DNA from: Bryobacterales bacterium
GTDB lineage: Bacteria > Acidobacteriota > Terriglobia > Bryobacterales > Bryobacteraceae
Reading direction: 5' to 3'
Length of the DNA: 16,550 nucleotides
NCBI GenBank assembly: GCA_003517725.1
Contig: DOZZ01000161.1
Span: 5,534-22,083, forward strand
The notes below the pieces were generated by a model. The model saw only the letters and a program-made list of their open reading frames with translations. It ran no database searches and was not told the origin of the DNA. This document shows, in pieces, positions 7,443-14,472 of the stretch (position 1 is the first letter of the stretch; every line of letters begins with the position of its first letter). Made by a program: the position numbers and the translations under genes.

Positions 7443-8456
7443 ATGGTGATGCGCCTGATTGCGTTGTGCCTTGGTCTGAGCTCCTTGCTGTGGGGCGCCG
7501 GCCGCCAGCTGGAAGCCTATTTCATCGATGTCGAAGGCGGCCAGGCGACGCTGCTGATCGCGCCCTCGGGCGAGAGCATGCTGATCGATACCGGGTGGCC
7601 CGGCTTTGACTCGCGCGATGCGAAGCGCATCGCCAAGGCCGCCGAGCACGCCGGAGTCAAGCAGATCGACTACCTGCTGGTGACGCACTTCCACGTGGAT
7701 CATGCCGGCGGCGTGCCGCAACTGGCCGCGCTGCTGCCCATCCGCAACTTCATCGACCATGGGGAATCAGTGGAGCGCGATGCCGCTGGCGAAAAGCTCT
7801 ATAAGAGCTATATGGCGGTGCGGGCGCGTGGACACCACATCGAAGCGGCGCCGGGCACGGTACTGCCCATACGAGGCGTGCGAGCCGAAATCGTAACCGC
7901 CGGGGGCCGGCATATTGAACAGCCACTGCCCGGCGCGGGTCAGCCCAATCCGTTTTGCGCGGCGACCAAGTTACGCGACGTGGATCCGTCGGAAAATGCG
8001 CAGTCGGTCGGGACCGTATTCACGTTCGGCCGCTTCCGCATGGTGGATCTCGGCGATTTGACCTGGAACAAGGAATATGACCTAATGTGCCCCAAAAACC
8101 GCCTGGGGCAGGCCGATGTTTACGTGGTGACGCACCATGGCATGAACCTGTCGGGTACGCCGGCGGTGGTGGCCGGGCTGCACCCGCGCGTCGCCGTTAT
8201 GGATAATGGCGCGACCAAAGGCGGCACCGCCGAGGCCTGGGACGCGATGCACCATACGGCTGGGCTGCAGGACATCTGGCAGCTGCATTTCGCGCAAGCC
8301 GGCGGCAGCCAGCATAACGCGCCCGAAACGTACATCGCGAATCTGCGCGCGACGCCGGACGCCGGCGACTGGATCCACCTGACGGCCTTTGAGGACGGCT
8401 CGTTCCGGGTCGAGAACGGGCGCAACGGTTTTACGAAGACGTATCCGGCGCGGTAG
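7443..8456 (+). CDS. exported metallo-beta-lactamase-fold hydrolase (ComEC-like MBL domain)
   Basis: The protein has 337 residues from the ATG at 7443. I chose this start because MVMRLIALCLGLSSLLWGAG is a good signal peptide; the frame is open upstream to 7362, but that extension has no family look. The metal site is HFHVDH in VTHFHVDHAGG (H82, H84, D86, H87), with IDTG earlier, VDLGDLTW in the middle and THHGMNLSG after it. This order matches the soluble MBL domain related to the ComEC/Rec2 C-terminus, probably binding two zinc ions outside the cytoplasm. The substrate cannot be read from the sequence. No strong Shine-Dalgarno is seen, but TACGAT at 7431-7436 lies close before the ATG, which would suit a leaderless or very short leader. 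Its 3' end overlaps the HAD gene tail to tail by 26 bases. Confidence 0.88.
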   Translation: MVMRLIALCLGLSSLLWGAGRQLEAYFIDVEGGQATLLIAPSGESMLIDTGWPGFDSRDAKRIAKAAEHAGVKQIDYLLVTHFHVDHAGGVPQLAALLPIRNFIDHGESVERDAAGEKLYKSYMAVRARGHHIEAAPGTVLPIRGVRAEIVTAGGRHIEQPLPGAGQPNPFCAATKLRDVDPSENAQSVGTVFTFGRFRMVDLGDLTWNKEYDLMCPKNRLGQADVYVVTHHGMNLSGTPAVVAGLHPRVAVMDNGATKGGTAEAWDAMHHTAGLQDIWQLHFAQAGGSQHNAPETYIANLRATPDAGDWIHLTAFEDGSFRVENGRNGFTKTYPAR

Positions 8457-9072
8457 ACGGGACCGGTTCCCAGGAGACGCCGCGGTCGGTGAGCTCGCGC
8501 TGGATCTGCTCGAGCGATTCGAAGCGCACGGCGTCGATGCCGAAATCGCGGGCGGCCGCTACGTTAGCTTCGATGTCGTCGGTGAAGAAACACTCCTCCG
8601 GGCGGCAGCCGGCGGCCTCGACGGCAGCTGCGTAAATGCGCGGGGAAGGCTTCAGAGCCTTTACTTCGTAGGACAGCACGAAGCGGTCGAAGTGGCGCAA
8701 CTGGGGCAATTTGTGGCGTAGCTGCTCGAAGTGCAGTGAGTTGGTGTTGGAGAGCAGCACGGTACGGTAGCGCCGGCGCAGGCCTTCGAGCATTTCGACC
8801 GGGATATAGGTTTCGTCGAAGAAGATGGCGTTCCAGGAGGCGTTGAACTGGTCATAGTCCAGATGGGCGCCGAGGGCGGCGGCGACCTGGGCGACAAAGT
8901 CGGGTGCTTCGATGAGCCCGGCCTCGAAACGGGGAACCAGGCCGGTGGCGCGGAGGCAGGCTGGAATGTGGGCGGCGGGCACGTGGCAGAGCGCGGCCAG
9001 GGCCTGGTAGCCTCGGGTGAAGTCGAAGGGAACGATGACGCGGCCGAGGTCGAAGAGGATGGCTTTGAGCAT
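8431..9072 (-). CDS. HAD-superfamily hydrolase (subfamily IA, YihX-like)
   Basis: This 213-residue cytoplasmic phosphatase-type protein has all four HAD motifs. Motif I is FDLGRVIV, with nucleophile D8 and Gly at position 10 where many HADs have a second Asp. Motif II is LLSNTN around 106-111, motif III is KALKPSPRIY at 138-147, and motif IV is FFTDDIEAN with D165 and D166. A helical cap lies between about 17 and 90. The DLG form of motif I and overall size resemble E. coli YihX (glucose-1-phosphate phosphatase), but substrate cannot be told. The last 8-9 codons lie antisense to the end of the metallohydrolase gene. A long gap separates its start from the FecR-like gene. Confidence 0.9.
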   Translation of the reverse strand: MLKAILFDLGRVIVPFDFTRGYQALAALCHVPAAHIPACLRATGLVPRFEAGLIEAPDFVAQVAAALGAHLDYDQFNASWNAIFFDETYIPVEMLEGLRRRYRTVLLSNTNSLHFEQLRHKLPQLRHFDRFVLSYEVKALKPSPRIYAAAVEAAGCRPEECFFTDDIEANVAAARDFGIDAVRFESLEQIQRELTDRGVSWEPVPSTAPDTSS

Positions 9073-9232
9073 GGTCGATATTTTCTACCACTTCAGCATA
9101 AAGTTTCGATGGCGCTCCGCCGATCAAAACCACATGCCCAGCATTTCGGGCTGGCAGGTTTCGAGGAATGGGGAAAAAGAGTTCGTTTTCACCCATTTAA
9201 TTGCTGTAAGAGATATATCCTTATGGGGTTTA

Positions 9233-9244
9233 TCAATTAATTGA
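9233..9244. promoter_or_regulatory. perfect 12-base palindrome overlapping the FecR-like gene promoter
   Basis: TCAATTAATTGA is self-complementary and runs into the first TTGACT (9241-9246) of the promoter region. A second inverted pair, CTTGACT (9245-9251) with AGTCAAG (9277-9283), brackets the -10 element. Placement over the -35 element is typical of a repressor site. The regulator is unknown. Confidence 0.4.
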
Positions 9245-9245
9245 C

Positions 9246-9275
9246 TTGACTTGCCCCGGAAGCACTCTTGATACT
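9246..9275 (+). promoter_or_regulatory. sigma-70-like promoter of the FecR-like gene
   Basis: TTGACT at 9246-9251 and GATACT at 9270-9275 are 18 bases apart; an alternative TTGACT at 9241 would be too far. Transcription would start near 9282, leaving a leader of about 53 bases ending in GGAGG (9326-9330), four bases before the ATG. Position and Shine-Dalgarno fit well. The call is by eye. Confidence 0.5.
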
Positions 9276-9334
9276 GAGTCAAGGCGCTCGGCTAGTACGA
9301 AGTGTCTAGGTCGTTGTTCATTTTTGGAGGATAC

Positions 9335-10012
9335 ATGCATAGATTTGGCGTTCACTCGTTGGTAGCTCTCTTGATTGCTGCCCCGATTTCAGTTCTTTCG
9401 GCTGCCACGGCGGGCATTGGCATTGCGACGTCCGACGGCACGTTGACCATCAACAATGCCAGAACGGCTGGAAACGCGACACTTTTCGAAGGAAACACCA
9501 TCGAGACCGGAAATGCCTCTTCGCGTTTGCAATTGAATAGCGGCGCGTCGCTCCAGCTTTCCTCGGACGCCCGAGGCACGGTGTATGGCGATCGTCTAGT
9601 CCTGGAGAAAGGTGCGACCCAAGTGGGCGGCTCCAGCTATGAGGTGAATGCCCGGACGCTGCACATTGTGGGTAGCGATGCCCGCGTCAGCGTGTTTGGC
9701 AAGACGGTGGAAGTGGCTGCTCTTTCGACTCCCGTGCGGGTTTCGAATGCACAGGGCGTTCTGGTAGCTAATCTCGAGCCGGGTAAGGCTCTGGACTTCA
9801 CGCCATTGCAGGACGCAGGCGCGCAGGCAGCCACCACGACCACTACTACTACGGAAACCAAGACCAAGCACAAGCACGTGGGCGGTGGTGAAGGCAATTA
9901 CCACGTGGCGATTGTAGCGGGCGTGATCGTAGCGGCGGCCGTCGGTGTGACGGCGGGCGTGTTGGCTACCCAGAGCAGCGGCGGCGGCACTTGCCTGAGC
10001 GGCTGTAAGTAA
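9335..10012 (+). CDS. FecR-like exported, membrane-anchored small protein
   Basis: The protein has 225 residues from the ATG at 9335, chosen because GGAGG sits four bases before it and a signal peptide follows (MHRFGVHSLVALLIAAPISV...). The body, about 27-155, is beta-rich with alternating Gly/Asn/Ser/Thr. It carries FecR-domain features: an EGNTIETG turn, SRLQLNSGASLQL, and repeated VxV strands through VRVSNAQGVLVANLEPG. FecR domains usually sense or display at the cell surface. A run of seven Thr (about 170-176) and a Lys/His-rich spacer lead to one hydrophobic helix (about 190-212), then a Gly-rich tail ending CLSGCK. No sigma factor or TonB receptor gene is adjacent, so it is not a standard FecIR regulator. 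The function is unknown. It is probably monocistronic, with its own promoter and terminator. Confidence 0.75.
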   Translation: MHRFGVHSLVALLIAAPISVLSAATAGIGIATSDGTLTINNARTAGNATLFEGNTIETGNASSRLQLNSGASLQLSSDARGTVYGDRLVLEKGATQVGGSSYEVNARTLHIVGSDARVSVFGKTVEVAALSTPVRVSNAQGVLVANLEPGKALDFTPLQDAGAQAATTTTTTTETKTKHKHVGGGEGNYHVAIVAGVIVAAAVGVTAGVLATQSSGGGTCLSGCK

Positions 10013-10039
10013 AAGCGTCACGCAAAAAAGCTAAACGAG

Positions 10040-10076
10040 AAAAATGCCCGACGGCCACTGGCCTTCGGGCATTTTT
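10040..10076. terminator. bidirectional Rho-independent terminator
   Basis: A perfect 12-base stem pairs AAAAATGCCCGA (10040-10051) with TCGGGCATTTTT (10065-10076). An inner GGCC-ACT-GGCC hairpin extends it past one C/T mismatch. T-runs follow on both strands, so it can stop both the FecR-like gene (+) and the membrane protein gene (-), which converge here. Confidence 0.9.
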
Positions 10077-10101
10077 CGTTTTAGCGGGGTTGAGAAGGGA
10101 G

Positions 10102-10509
10102 TTAACGACGCGAGCGGCCGGGAACCATTTGGGGAATCGAGCCCAGCACCGCGAGCAACGAACCGGCCACCATATACGCGGCATTTTTCGCATCGCCCGG
10201 GGCTGCGTAGGTATAACTTCCGAGGAATAGCCCCTTGATCAGGATCACAGCAATCGACAGCGCAAACAGGAACAGCAGAATGCGGAACCGGCCCAGCAGT
10301 GCCAGCAGCACGCAGAGGAGTCCGGCAATACCCAGTCCCAATAACCAGCCGGTCACCCGGTGATCGTCAAACGGCAGCCATCCAATATGCAGCGCGGCAT
10401 TTGAACTCAAGGCGGCCAGCGACCCCACGCCAATCGCCATCAAACTCAGGATTCCCTCAAAAACGTAGCTGTAGCCTCGCAAAACGTGGCGAACAAAAGC
10501 CAAGCGCAT
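10102..10509 (-). CDS. four-helix membrane protein of unknown function
   Basis: This 135-residue protein has four hydrophobic helices at about 14-36, 53-72, 76-96 and 109-127, with short loops and a basic tail ending PGRSRR. I do not recognise a family. The loop between helices 1 and 2 carries NAALHIGWLPFDDHRV, and that between helices 3 and 4 GSYTYAAPGDAKNA. The start ATG is preceded by AGGGGA, rather too close for an ideal ribosome site. It is transcribed away from hrcA and stops in front of the shared terminator, so it is probably a single-gene unit. The length and even helix spacing argue for a real protein. Confidence 0.7.
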   Translation of the reverse strand: MRLAFVRHVLRGYSYVFEGILSLMAIGVGSLAALSSNAALHIGWLPFDDHRVTGWLLGLGIAGLLCVLLALLGRFRILLFLFALSIAVILIKGLFLGSYTYAAPGDAKNAAYMVAGSLLAVLGSIPQMVPGRSRR

Positions 10510-10824
10510 TCCCCTTTCAGAACAAAACGTTCAGTGTATCAAGATCGTGGCGCCGCACGGCTTGTGACCGTGTCTGAAAGAGGAGATTGCGTGAGGGCGC
10601 GAAAGGGGCTGCGCGCCTAGGTCTTCTGGGAAGAGATGCTTTACGCAGACATGAGGGTGATGGAGCATCAGAGTATGCGTATTGGCCCGCCGTTGCCGCT
10701 GCCACACAATTCTTAGACATAGTTCCCCAGCTTGTTTCGATTGTCGGGATATAGAACCCTGTTTGATCCTTTTCCACAACCAGCTACAATGAATACAGAG
10801 GTTGCTTCACCGCGTTTCTGGAAC
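10510..10824. other. intergenic region between divergent genes
   Basis: This 315-base stretch separates the four-helix protein (-) and hrcA (+). It holds the hrcA promoter at its right end and a possible TACACT -10 element for the leftward gene near 10535. Open frames here (for example 10517-10777 on the minus strand) show no family features or ribosome site. I see no CIRCE element (TTAGCACTC-N9-GAGTGCTAA) and no RNA gene. Confidence 0.5.
10763..10790 (+). promoter_or_regulatory. candidate sigma-70 promoter of hrcA
   Basis: TTGATC (10763-10768) and TACAAT (10785-10790) are 16 bases apart. Transcription would start near 10797. The -10 hexamer overlaps the in-frame ATG at 10789, which therefore could not be translated from this promoter. 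That points to the ATG at 10825 as the true hrcA start. Confidence 0.5.
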
Positions 10825-11859
10825 ATGCCGACTGAGGAAGCTTTAGGCAAGCGAGCGCAGGAAATTTTGTGCGCCATCGTCCGCTCGTATATCGAGTCGG
10901 GCGAGGCCTTGGGCTCCCGCACGCTTTCGAAGCTTCAGAACCACGCTCTGAGTCCGGCTTCGATCCGCAACGTTATGGCTGACCTGGATGACGCGGGATA
11001 TCTGTACCAGCCGCACACCTCGGCGGGCCGCATTCCAACGGCTAAGGCCTTTCGTTTCTTCATTAAGAGCTTACCGCTTCGTAATATGCCGGGGGCCGAA
11101 TCGCGGCGGGTGGTCGAGCGTTTCCGCGACGTGCATACGGTGGAACGGCGGGTGGAACGGTCGTGTCAGGTACTGACCGAACTGACGCACAATGTCGGAA
11201 TTGCCGCGGCGCTTCCGGCGAACGACCAGATTCTGGACCAGGTGCAACTGGTGGCGCTCGCGGACCGGCGGGTGCTCATGATAGTAGCGACGGACGATCG
11301 CATGGTGCACAACCGCGTGGTGAATCTGACCGAAGCTATCCCGCAGGAGAGCCTGAACGCCCTTCGCGATTATGTGAATCACAACTTCGCCGGCTGGAAG
11401 ATTCTGGATGCCCGGCGCGAGTTGCTGAGACGCATCGAAGAAGAGCGCGCCGCGTATGACGCAGTGCTGCAACGGCTAACCGTGCTGTACCGACAAGGGT
11501 TGCTGGAGGTAGAACAGCACCCGCAAATTCACATGGAAGGCGCGTCGAACCTGTTTGGGCTGGACCTGCATTTCACCAAGGAAACCATGCGCGATTTGTT
11601 CCGCGCGCTCGAAGAAAAGCAGCGCATTCTGGAGTTGCTCGATCGTTTTCTGGAGCAGCATGGCGAGTTGCAGATCCATGTGGGATTGGGTGACGTGCAC
11701 CCCTCGATGCGGGAGCTTTCGCTGATCGGCCTGACCATTCCGCAACCTGGCGGCATGCTCACGCGGATTGCGGTGCTAGGGCCGATGCGGATGAACTATG
11801 CGCGCGTGATCGCGGCAGTGCGCGAGATCGGCCGGGCCAACCAGCAGATCCCGAGCTAG
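10825..11859 (+). CDS. hrcA: heat-inducible transcription repressor HrcA
   Basis: The protein has 344 residues from the ATG at 10825, the usual HrcA length. It represses chaperone operons by binding CIRCE elements. The N-terminal winged helix starts right after the chosen Met (ALGKRAQEILCAIVRSYIESG) and contains the family signature SPASIRNVMADLDDAGYL followed by QPHTSAGRIPT (about 43-72). The C-terminal part has the expected GAF-like region, including HPQIHMEGASNLFG and the terminal IAVLGPMRMNYARVIAAV. An alternative ATG at 10789 adds 12 residues but overlaps a -10 element. The gene lies 63 bases before grpE. No CIRCE site is visible upstream, so autoregulation by HrcA is not supported by the sequence. 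Confidence 0.95.
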   Translation: MPTEEALGKRAQEILCAIVRSYIESGEALGSRTLSKLQNHALSPASIRNVMADLDDAGYLYQPHTSAGRIPTAKAFRFFIKSLPLRNMPGAESRRVVERFRDVHTVERRVERSCQVLTELTHNVGIAAALPANDQILDQVQLVALADRRVLMIVATDDRMVHNRVVNLTEAIPQESLNALRDYVNHNFAGWKILDARRELLRRIEEERAAYDAVLQRLTVLYRQGLLEVEQHPQIHMEGASNLFGLDLHFTKETMRDLFRALEEKQRILELLDRFLEQHGELQIHVGLGDVHPSMRELSLIGLTIPQPGGMLTRIAVLGPMRMNYARVIAAVREIGRANQQIPS

Positions 11860-11922
11860 ACGCGAGGGCTAAACTTCCCTGTCGGCTGTTCGAAAAAACC
11901 ATTTTGCTAATCTGGAATTGTC

Positions 11923-12495
11923 TTGAGCACCCCTAATCCTGATCTGAATTTGAACGAACTGGCCGGCGACGAGAAGGCCGCACCGGTGGAAAATGTGAGC
12001 GGCGTCGATCTGGCCGCGCAACTTACGGCGCTGACGGCGGAGCGCGATCAACTGCTGCAGGAAAAAGCGGAGCTGCAGGATTTGCTGCTGCGGCGGCAGG
12101 CGGAGTTCGACAATTTCCGACGCCGGACGGAGCGCGACCGCGCCGACCTGGCGCAGTATGCCGGGATGGAGACGGTGCGCGACATCCTGCCGGCGCTGGA
12201 CGATTTTGAGCGCGCGCTGAAGATCGAGAGCTCGGATAAAGAGTATGTGCGCGGGATCGAACTGATTTACCAGCGTATGCTCGACTCGCTGCGGAAGCTG
12301 GGTCTGGAGCCCATCGAAACCGAGGGCCAGATGTTCGATCCGCACGTGCATCAGGCGGTCGAAAAGGTGCACGTGGATCCGGCTGCACCCGATGCGCCCG
12401 AGGATCATCGAATACTGGGTGAGTTCCAGCGCGGTTACCACTTCAAAGGCAAACTGCTGCGGCCTTCAATGGTGCGCGTGGCGGTGCACTCCTAA
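11923..12495 (+). CDS. grpE: nucleotide exchange factor GrpE
   Basis: The protein has 190 residues from a TTG at 11923. GrpE releases ADP from DnaK. The acidic, disordered N-terminus (1-30) is followed by a long coiled coil (about 33-75, LTAERDQLLQEKAELQDLLL) and the family segment QAEFDNFRRRTERD at 59-72. A four-helix region follows, then the beta wing with LEPIETEGQMFDPHVHQAV and a C-terminal GYHFKGKLLRPSMVRVA. No ATG fits the N-terminus, and TTG-AGC-ACC gives a natural MSTPNPD start. Weak TAATCT at 11908-11913 could be a -10 element for a near-leaderless message, or the gene is simply read through from hrcA. dnaJ starts 20 bases after the stop. Confidence 0.95.
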   Translation: MSTPNPDLNLNELAGDEKAAPVENVSGVDLAAQLTALTAERDQLLQEKAELQDLLLRRQAEFDNFRRRTERDRADLAQYAGMETVRDILPALDDFERALKIESSDKEYVRGIELIYQRMLDSLRKLGLEPIETEGQMFDPHVHQAVEKVHVDPAAPDAPEDHRILGEFQRGYHFKGKLLRPSMVRVAVHS

Positions 12496-12515
12496 TCCAT
12501 ATCTCCCGTGACAAC

Positions 12516-13631
12516 ATGCCTGTGACAAAACGCGATTATTACGAAATTCTCGGCGTTGGCCGAGACTCGGATGAATCGGCCATCAAAAACGCCTATCGCA
12601 GGCTGGCCATGGCGCATCATCCGGACCGCAACCCGGGGGACCACGGGGCGGAGGAAAAGTTCAAAGAGGCGGCCGAGGCGTATAGCGTACTGTCGGACGC
12701 GCAGAAGCGTGCGGCCTATGACCGGTTCGGGCATCGGGGCGTGCAGGGCGCGGCGGGCGGCTTCGACCCGAACGACCTGGACCTGGGCGATATTCTGAGC
12801 CAGTTTGGTTTCGGCGACCTGTTCGGCGGCGGTGGTTCGCAGCGGCGCAACCGCGCGCAGCGCGGCGAGGACGTCCGCTACGACATAGAGCTGAGGTTTG
12901 AAGACGCGGCCTTTGGTATGAGCGCGGATATTCAAGTGCCCCGGCTCGAGACGTGTGAGCGCTGCCACGGCAAAGGGGCGGAGCCCGGCACGAGCGCCGT
13001 GACGTGTCCGGGATGTCAGGGCCGGGGCGAAGTGCGCTACCAGCAGGGTTTTATGGCGGTCCGGCGGACCTGCGGGCAATGCGGCGGAACGGGCCAAATT
13101 ATCAAGCACGCCTGCACCACCTGCCGCGGCGAGGGCTACCAGCGGCTCAAGCGCAAGCTGAAAGTGAACATTCCGGCGGGCGTGGCCGACGGCAACCGGC
13201 TGCGGCTGTCGGGGGAAGGTAACCCGGGCGCCAACGGCGGGCCCAATGGCGACCTGTACGTTTTTATCAAGGTGCGGGAGCACGAATTTTTCGAGCGCCG
13301 CGATAACGATCTGCATTGCGTCGTCCCGCTGAATATCGCGCAGGCTGCGCTGGGCGTTGAAATCGCCGTGCCGACGCTTGAAGAGCCGCTGAAATTAAAG
13401 ATTCCGGAGGGTACGCAGAACGGCGCGCGATTCCGGCTGCGCAACCGCGGCATCGCGGTGGTGAACGGCCACGGGCGCGGTGACATTATCGTGCACGTGG
13501 AAGTGAAGGTTCCCTCGCAGCTAACGCGTGAGCAGCGGAGGCTCCTGGAAGAACTGGGCGCGACGCTGCCGGTGAACAATACGCCGCACGAGAAGAGCCT
13601 GTTTGAGAAGTTCAAGGACTACTTCGCGTAA
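12516..13631 (+). CDS. dnaJ: co-chaperone DnaJ (Hsp40, type I)
   Basis: This 371-residue full-length type I DnaJ stimulates DnaK ATPase and delivers clients. The J domain at 4-72 carries HPD at 35-37. A Gly/Phe-rich linker at 73-107 contains DPNDLDLGDILSQFGFGDLF. The zinc region has four CxxCxGxG units at C147/C150, C164/C167, C186/C189 and C200/C203, all intact. Two beta C-terminal domains follow, and the end is SLFEKFKDYFA. It is 20 bases after grpE and abuts the acetyltransferase gene, so hrcA-grpE-dnaJ probably form one unit. dnaK is not between them as it is in many bacteria. Confidence 0.97.
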   Translation: MPVTKRDYYEILGVGRDSDESAIKNAYRRLAMAHHPDRNPGDHGAEEKFKEAAEAYSVLSDAQKRAAYDRFGHRGVQGAAGGFDPNDLDLGDILSQFGFGDLFGGGGSQRRNRAQRGEDVRYDIELRFEDAAFGMSADIQVPRLETCERCHGKGAEPGTSAVTCPGCQGRGEVRYQQGFMAVRRTCGQCGGTGQIIKHACTTCRGEGYQRLKRKLKVNIPAGVADGNRLRLSGEGNPGANGGPNGDLYVFIKVREHEFFERRDNDLHCVVPLNIAQAALGVEIAVPTLEEPLKLKIPEGTQNGARFRLRNRGIAVVNGHGRGDIIVHVEVKVPSQLTREQRRLLEELGATLPVNNTPHEKSLFEKFKDYFA

Positions 13632-14018
13632 TTGACGACCTTCGAAGCGGCCCGCGAGGAAGACCGGACGTTGTTGCGAAATTGGCCCGGCGTCGCGCCG
13701 TTTTTGGGTGATGAGTTGCTGGTGGCTCGCGAAGATGGCGGGGTGGTGGGGGCCCTGGCCTGGCGCTCCGTGGCACAGGATGAACGCGAGATTCTGTACA
13801 TCGAAACGGCCTCGGATCAGCGCCGTCGGGGGATCGCCCGAGCCTTGCTTCGACAGTTGTTAAGTGACTGGGCGGGAGCCACTTACCTGGAGGTCCGCGA
13901 ATCAAATCAGGCAGCGCAGGAGTTGTACCGGCAGTGCGGCTTCGAAGCGGTTGGACGGCGCAGCGCATATTACAGTCACCCGGTTGAAGCCGCTATTGTT
14001 CTGAAGATTTGTTCATGA
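13632..14018 (+). CDS. RimI-like GNAT acetyltransferase
   Basis: This 128-residue single GNAT domain probably acetylates a protein N-terminus or a small amine using acetyl-CoA. The cofactor loop is QRRRGIARALL at 63-73, preceded by the ILYIETAS strand. The later ESNQAAQELYRQCGF at 90-104 is the motif with Tyr and Gly-Phe seen in RimI-type enzymes. The start is TTG at 13632, directly after the dnaJ stop (TAA-TTG), so translation is probably coupled. No ATG in frame lies near. Whether it acts on ribosomal protein S18, as E. coli RimI does, cannot be told; no tsaB or tsaD gene is nearby. Confidence 0.85.
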   Translation: MTTFEAAREEDRTLLRNWPGVAPFLGDELLVAREDGGVVGALAWRSVAQDEREILYIETASDQRRRGIARALLRQLLSDWAGATYLEVRESNQAAQELYRQCGFEAVGRRSAYYSHPVEAAIVLKICS

Positions 14019-14157
14019 TAATGTCGGGGTAGACGGCCGGTCAGGTTCAGCCGGTCGCCACTTCATTTAAATGAGACTGAAGTGAAGCTACCCACCGCAC
14101 GAATCGACGCCGATACTGCCGTGCGGCGCGGCAACTCCACTAGGAGGCATGCTCAGA
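14019..14157 (+). promoter_or_regulatory. structured leader of the DUF465 gene with a weak promoter
   Basis: GATAAT at 14017-14022 with a TTG-containing -35 near 13996 could start transcription at about 14029, giving a leader of roughly 130 bases. The leader holds CACTTCA/TGAAGTG (14059-14065 with 14078-14084), a competing palindrome CATTTAAATG (14064-14073), CCGCAC/GTGCGG (14095-14100 with 14121-14126), and a direct repeat GCCGGTC. AGGAGG at 14142-14147 decides the start of the next gene. No known riboswitch core is recognised. Confidence 0.35.
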
Positions 14158-14394
14158 ATGGAACGGAACGCACAGGAAGAAATTAAAGCGCACCTGATGC
14201 AGACGAATGAGAGCTTTCGTCATTTGGTCCAACAACACCACGATTATGAACGCCAAGTGGTCCAGTTGGAGGCGAAACCGGATTTTTCGCCGGCTGACGA
14301 AATTGAAGAGCATCGTCTGAAAAAACTCAAACTTAGGATCAAAGATGAAATGGAAGCGTTAATCGGCCATTACAAAGCCGAGCGCGTTTCCTGA
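14158..14394 (+). CDS. DUF465/YdcH-like small coiled-coil protein
   Basis: The protein has 78 residues from the ATG at 14158. An ATG at 14149 is in frame but only one base after AGGAGG, too close for a ribosome, whereas 14158 is ten bases away. It is almost all helix and charged: FRHLVQQHHDYERQVVQL, then the family-like DEIEEHRLKKLKLRIKDEMEALI. This (H-x-L, then a basic LKKxKLxLKDE stretch) is the pattern of DUF465/YdcH proteins, short cytoplasmic coiled-coil proteins of unknown role. It is followed at once by a strong terminator, so it is probably alone or the last gene of the upstream unit. Confidence 0.8.
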   Translation: MERNAQEEIKAHLMQTNESFRHLVQQHHDYERQVVQLEAKPDFSPADEIEEHRLKKLKLRIKDEMEALIGHYKAERVS

Positions 14395-14426
14395 GTTCTT
14401 CAGGCTGCGCGTTGTAGAGAATTTTG

Positions 14427-14455
14427 ACCCGGATCAGCGATGGTCCGGGTTTTTG
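14427..14455 (+). terminator. Rho-independent terminator
   Basis: ACCCGGA (14427-14433) pairs with TCCGGGT (14444-14450); two more pairs (T-G and C-G) may extend the stem inward. It is followed by a five-base T-run, then G and five more T. It closes the DUF465 gene and ends about 18 bases before the Smr start. Confidence 0.85.
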
Positions 14456-14472
14456 TTTTTGGTTTTTAGTTT

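Noticed and set aside
9261..9279. CIRCE-like AGCACTC-N8-GAGT upstream of the FecR-like gene
   Set aside because: The second arm matches only four bases and the spacer is 8, not 9; it is also far from hrcA. Probably chance.
9302..9334. Upstream GTG start of the FecR-like gene
   Set aside because: It covers the GGAGG ribosome site that serves the ATG at 9335 and would precede the signal peptide with 11 extra residues.
10517..10777. Minus-strand open frames of 82-86 codons upstream of hrcA
   Set aside because: No ribosome site, no family features, and two frames overlap each other; they lie in a promoter region.
12492..13316. Minus-strand open frame of 274 codons opposite dnaJ
   Set aside because: It lies fully antisense to an intact, motif-complete DnaJ and has shadow-like composition.
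14042..14057. Direct repeat GCCGGTC in the DUF465 leader as a binding site
   Set aside because: Seven GC-rich bases twice within a short span is expected by chance at this composition; it is noted only as part of the leader.
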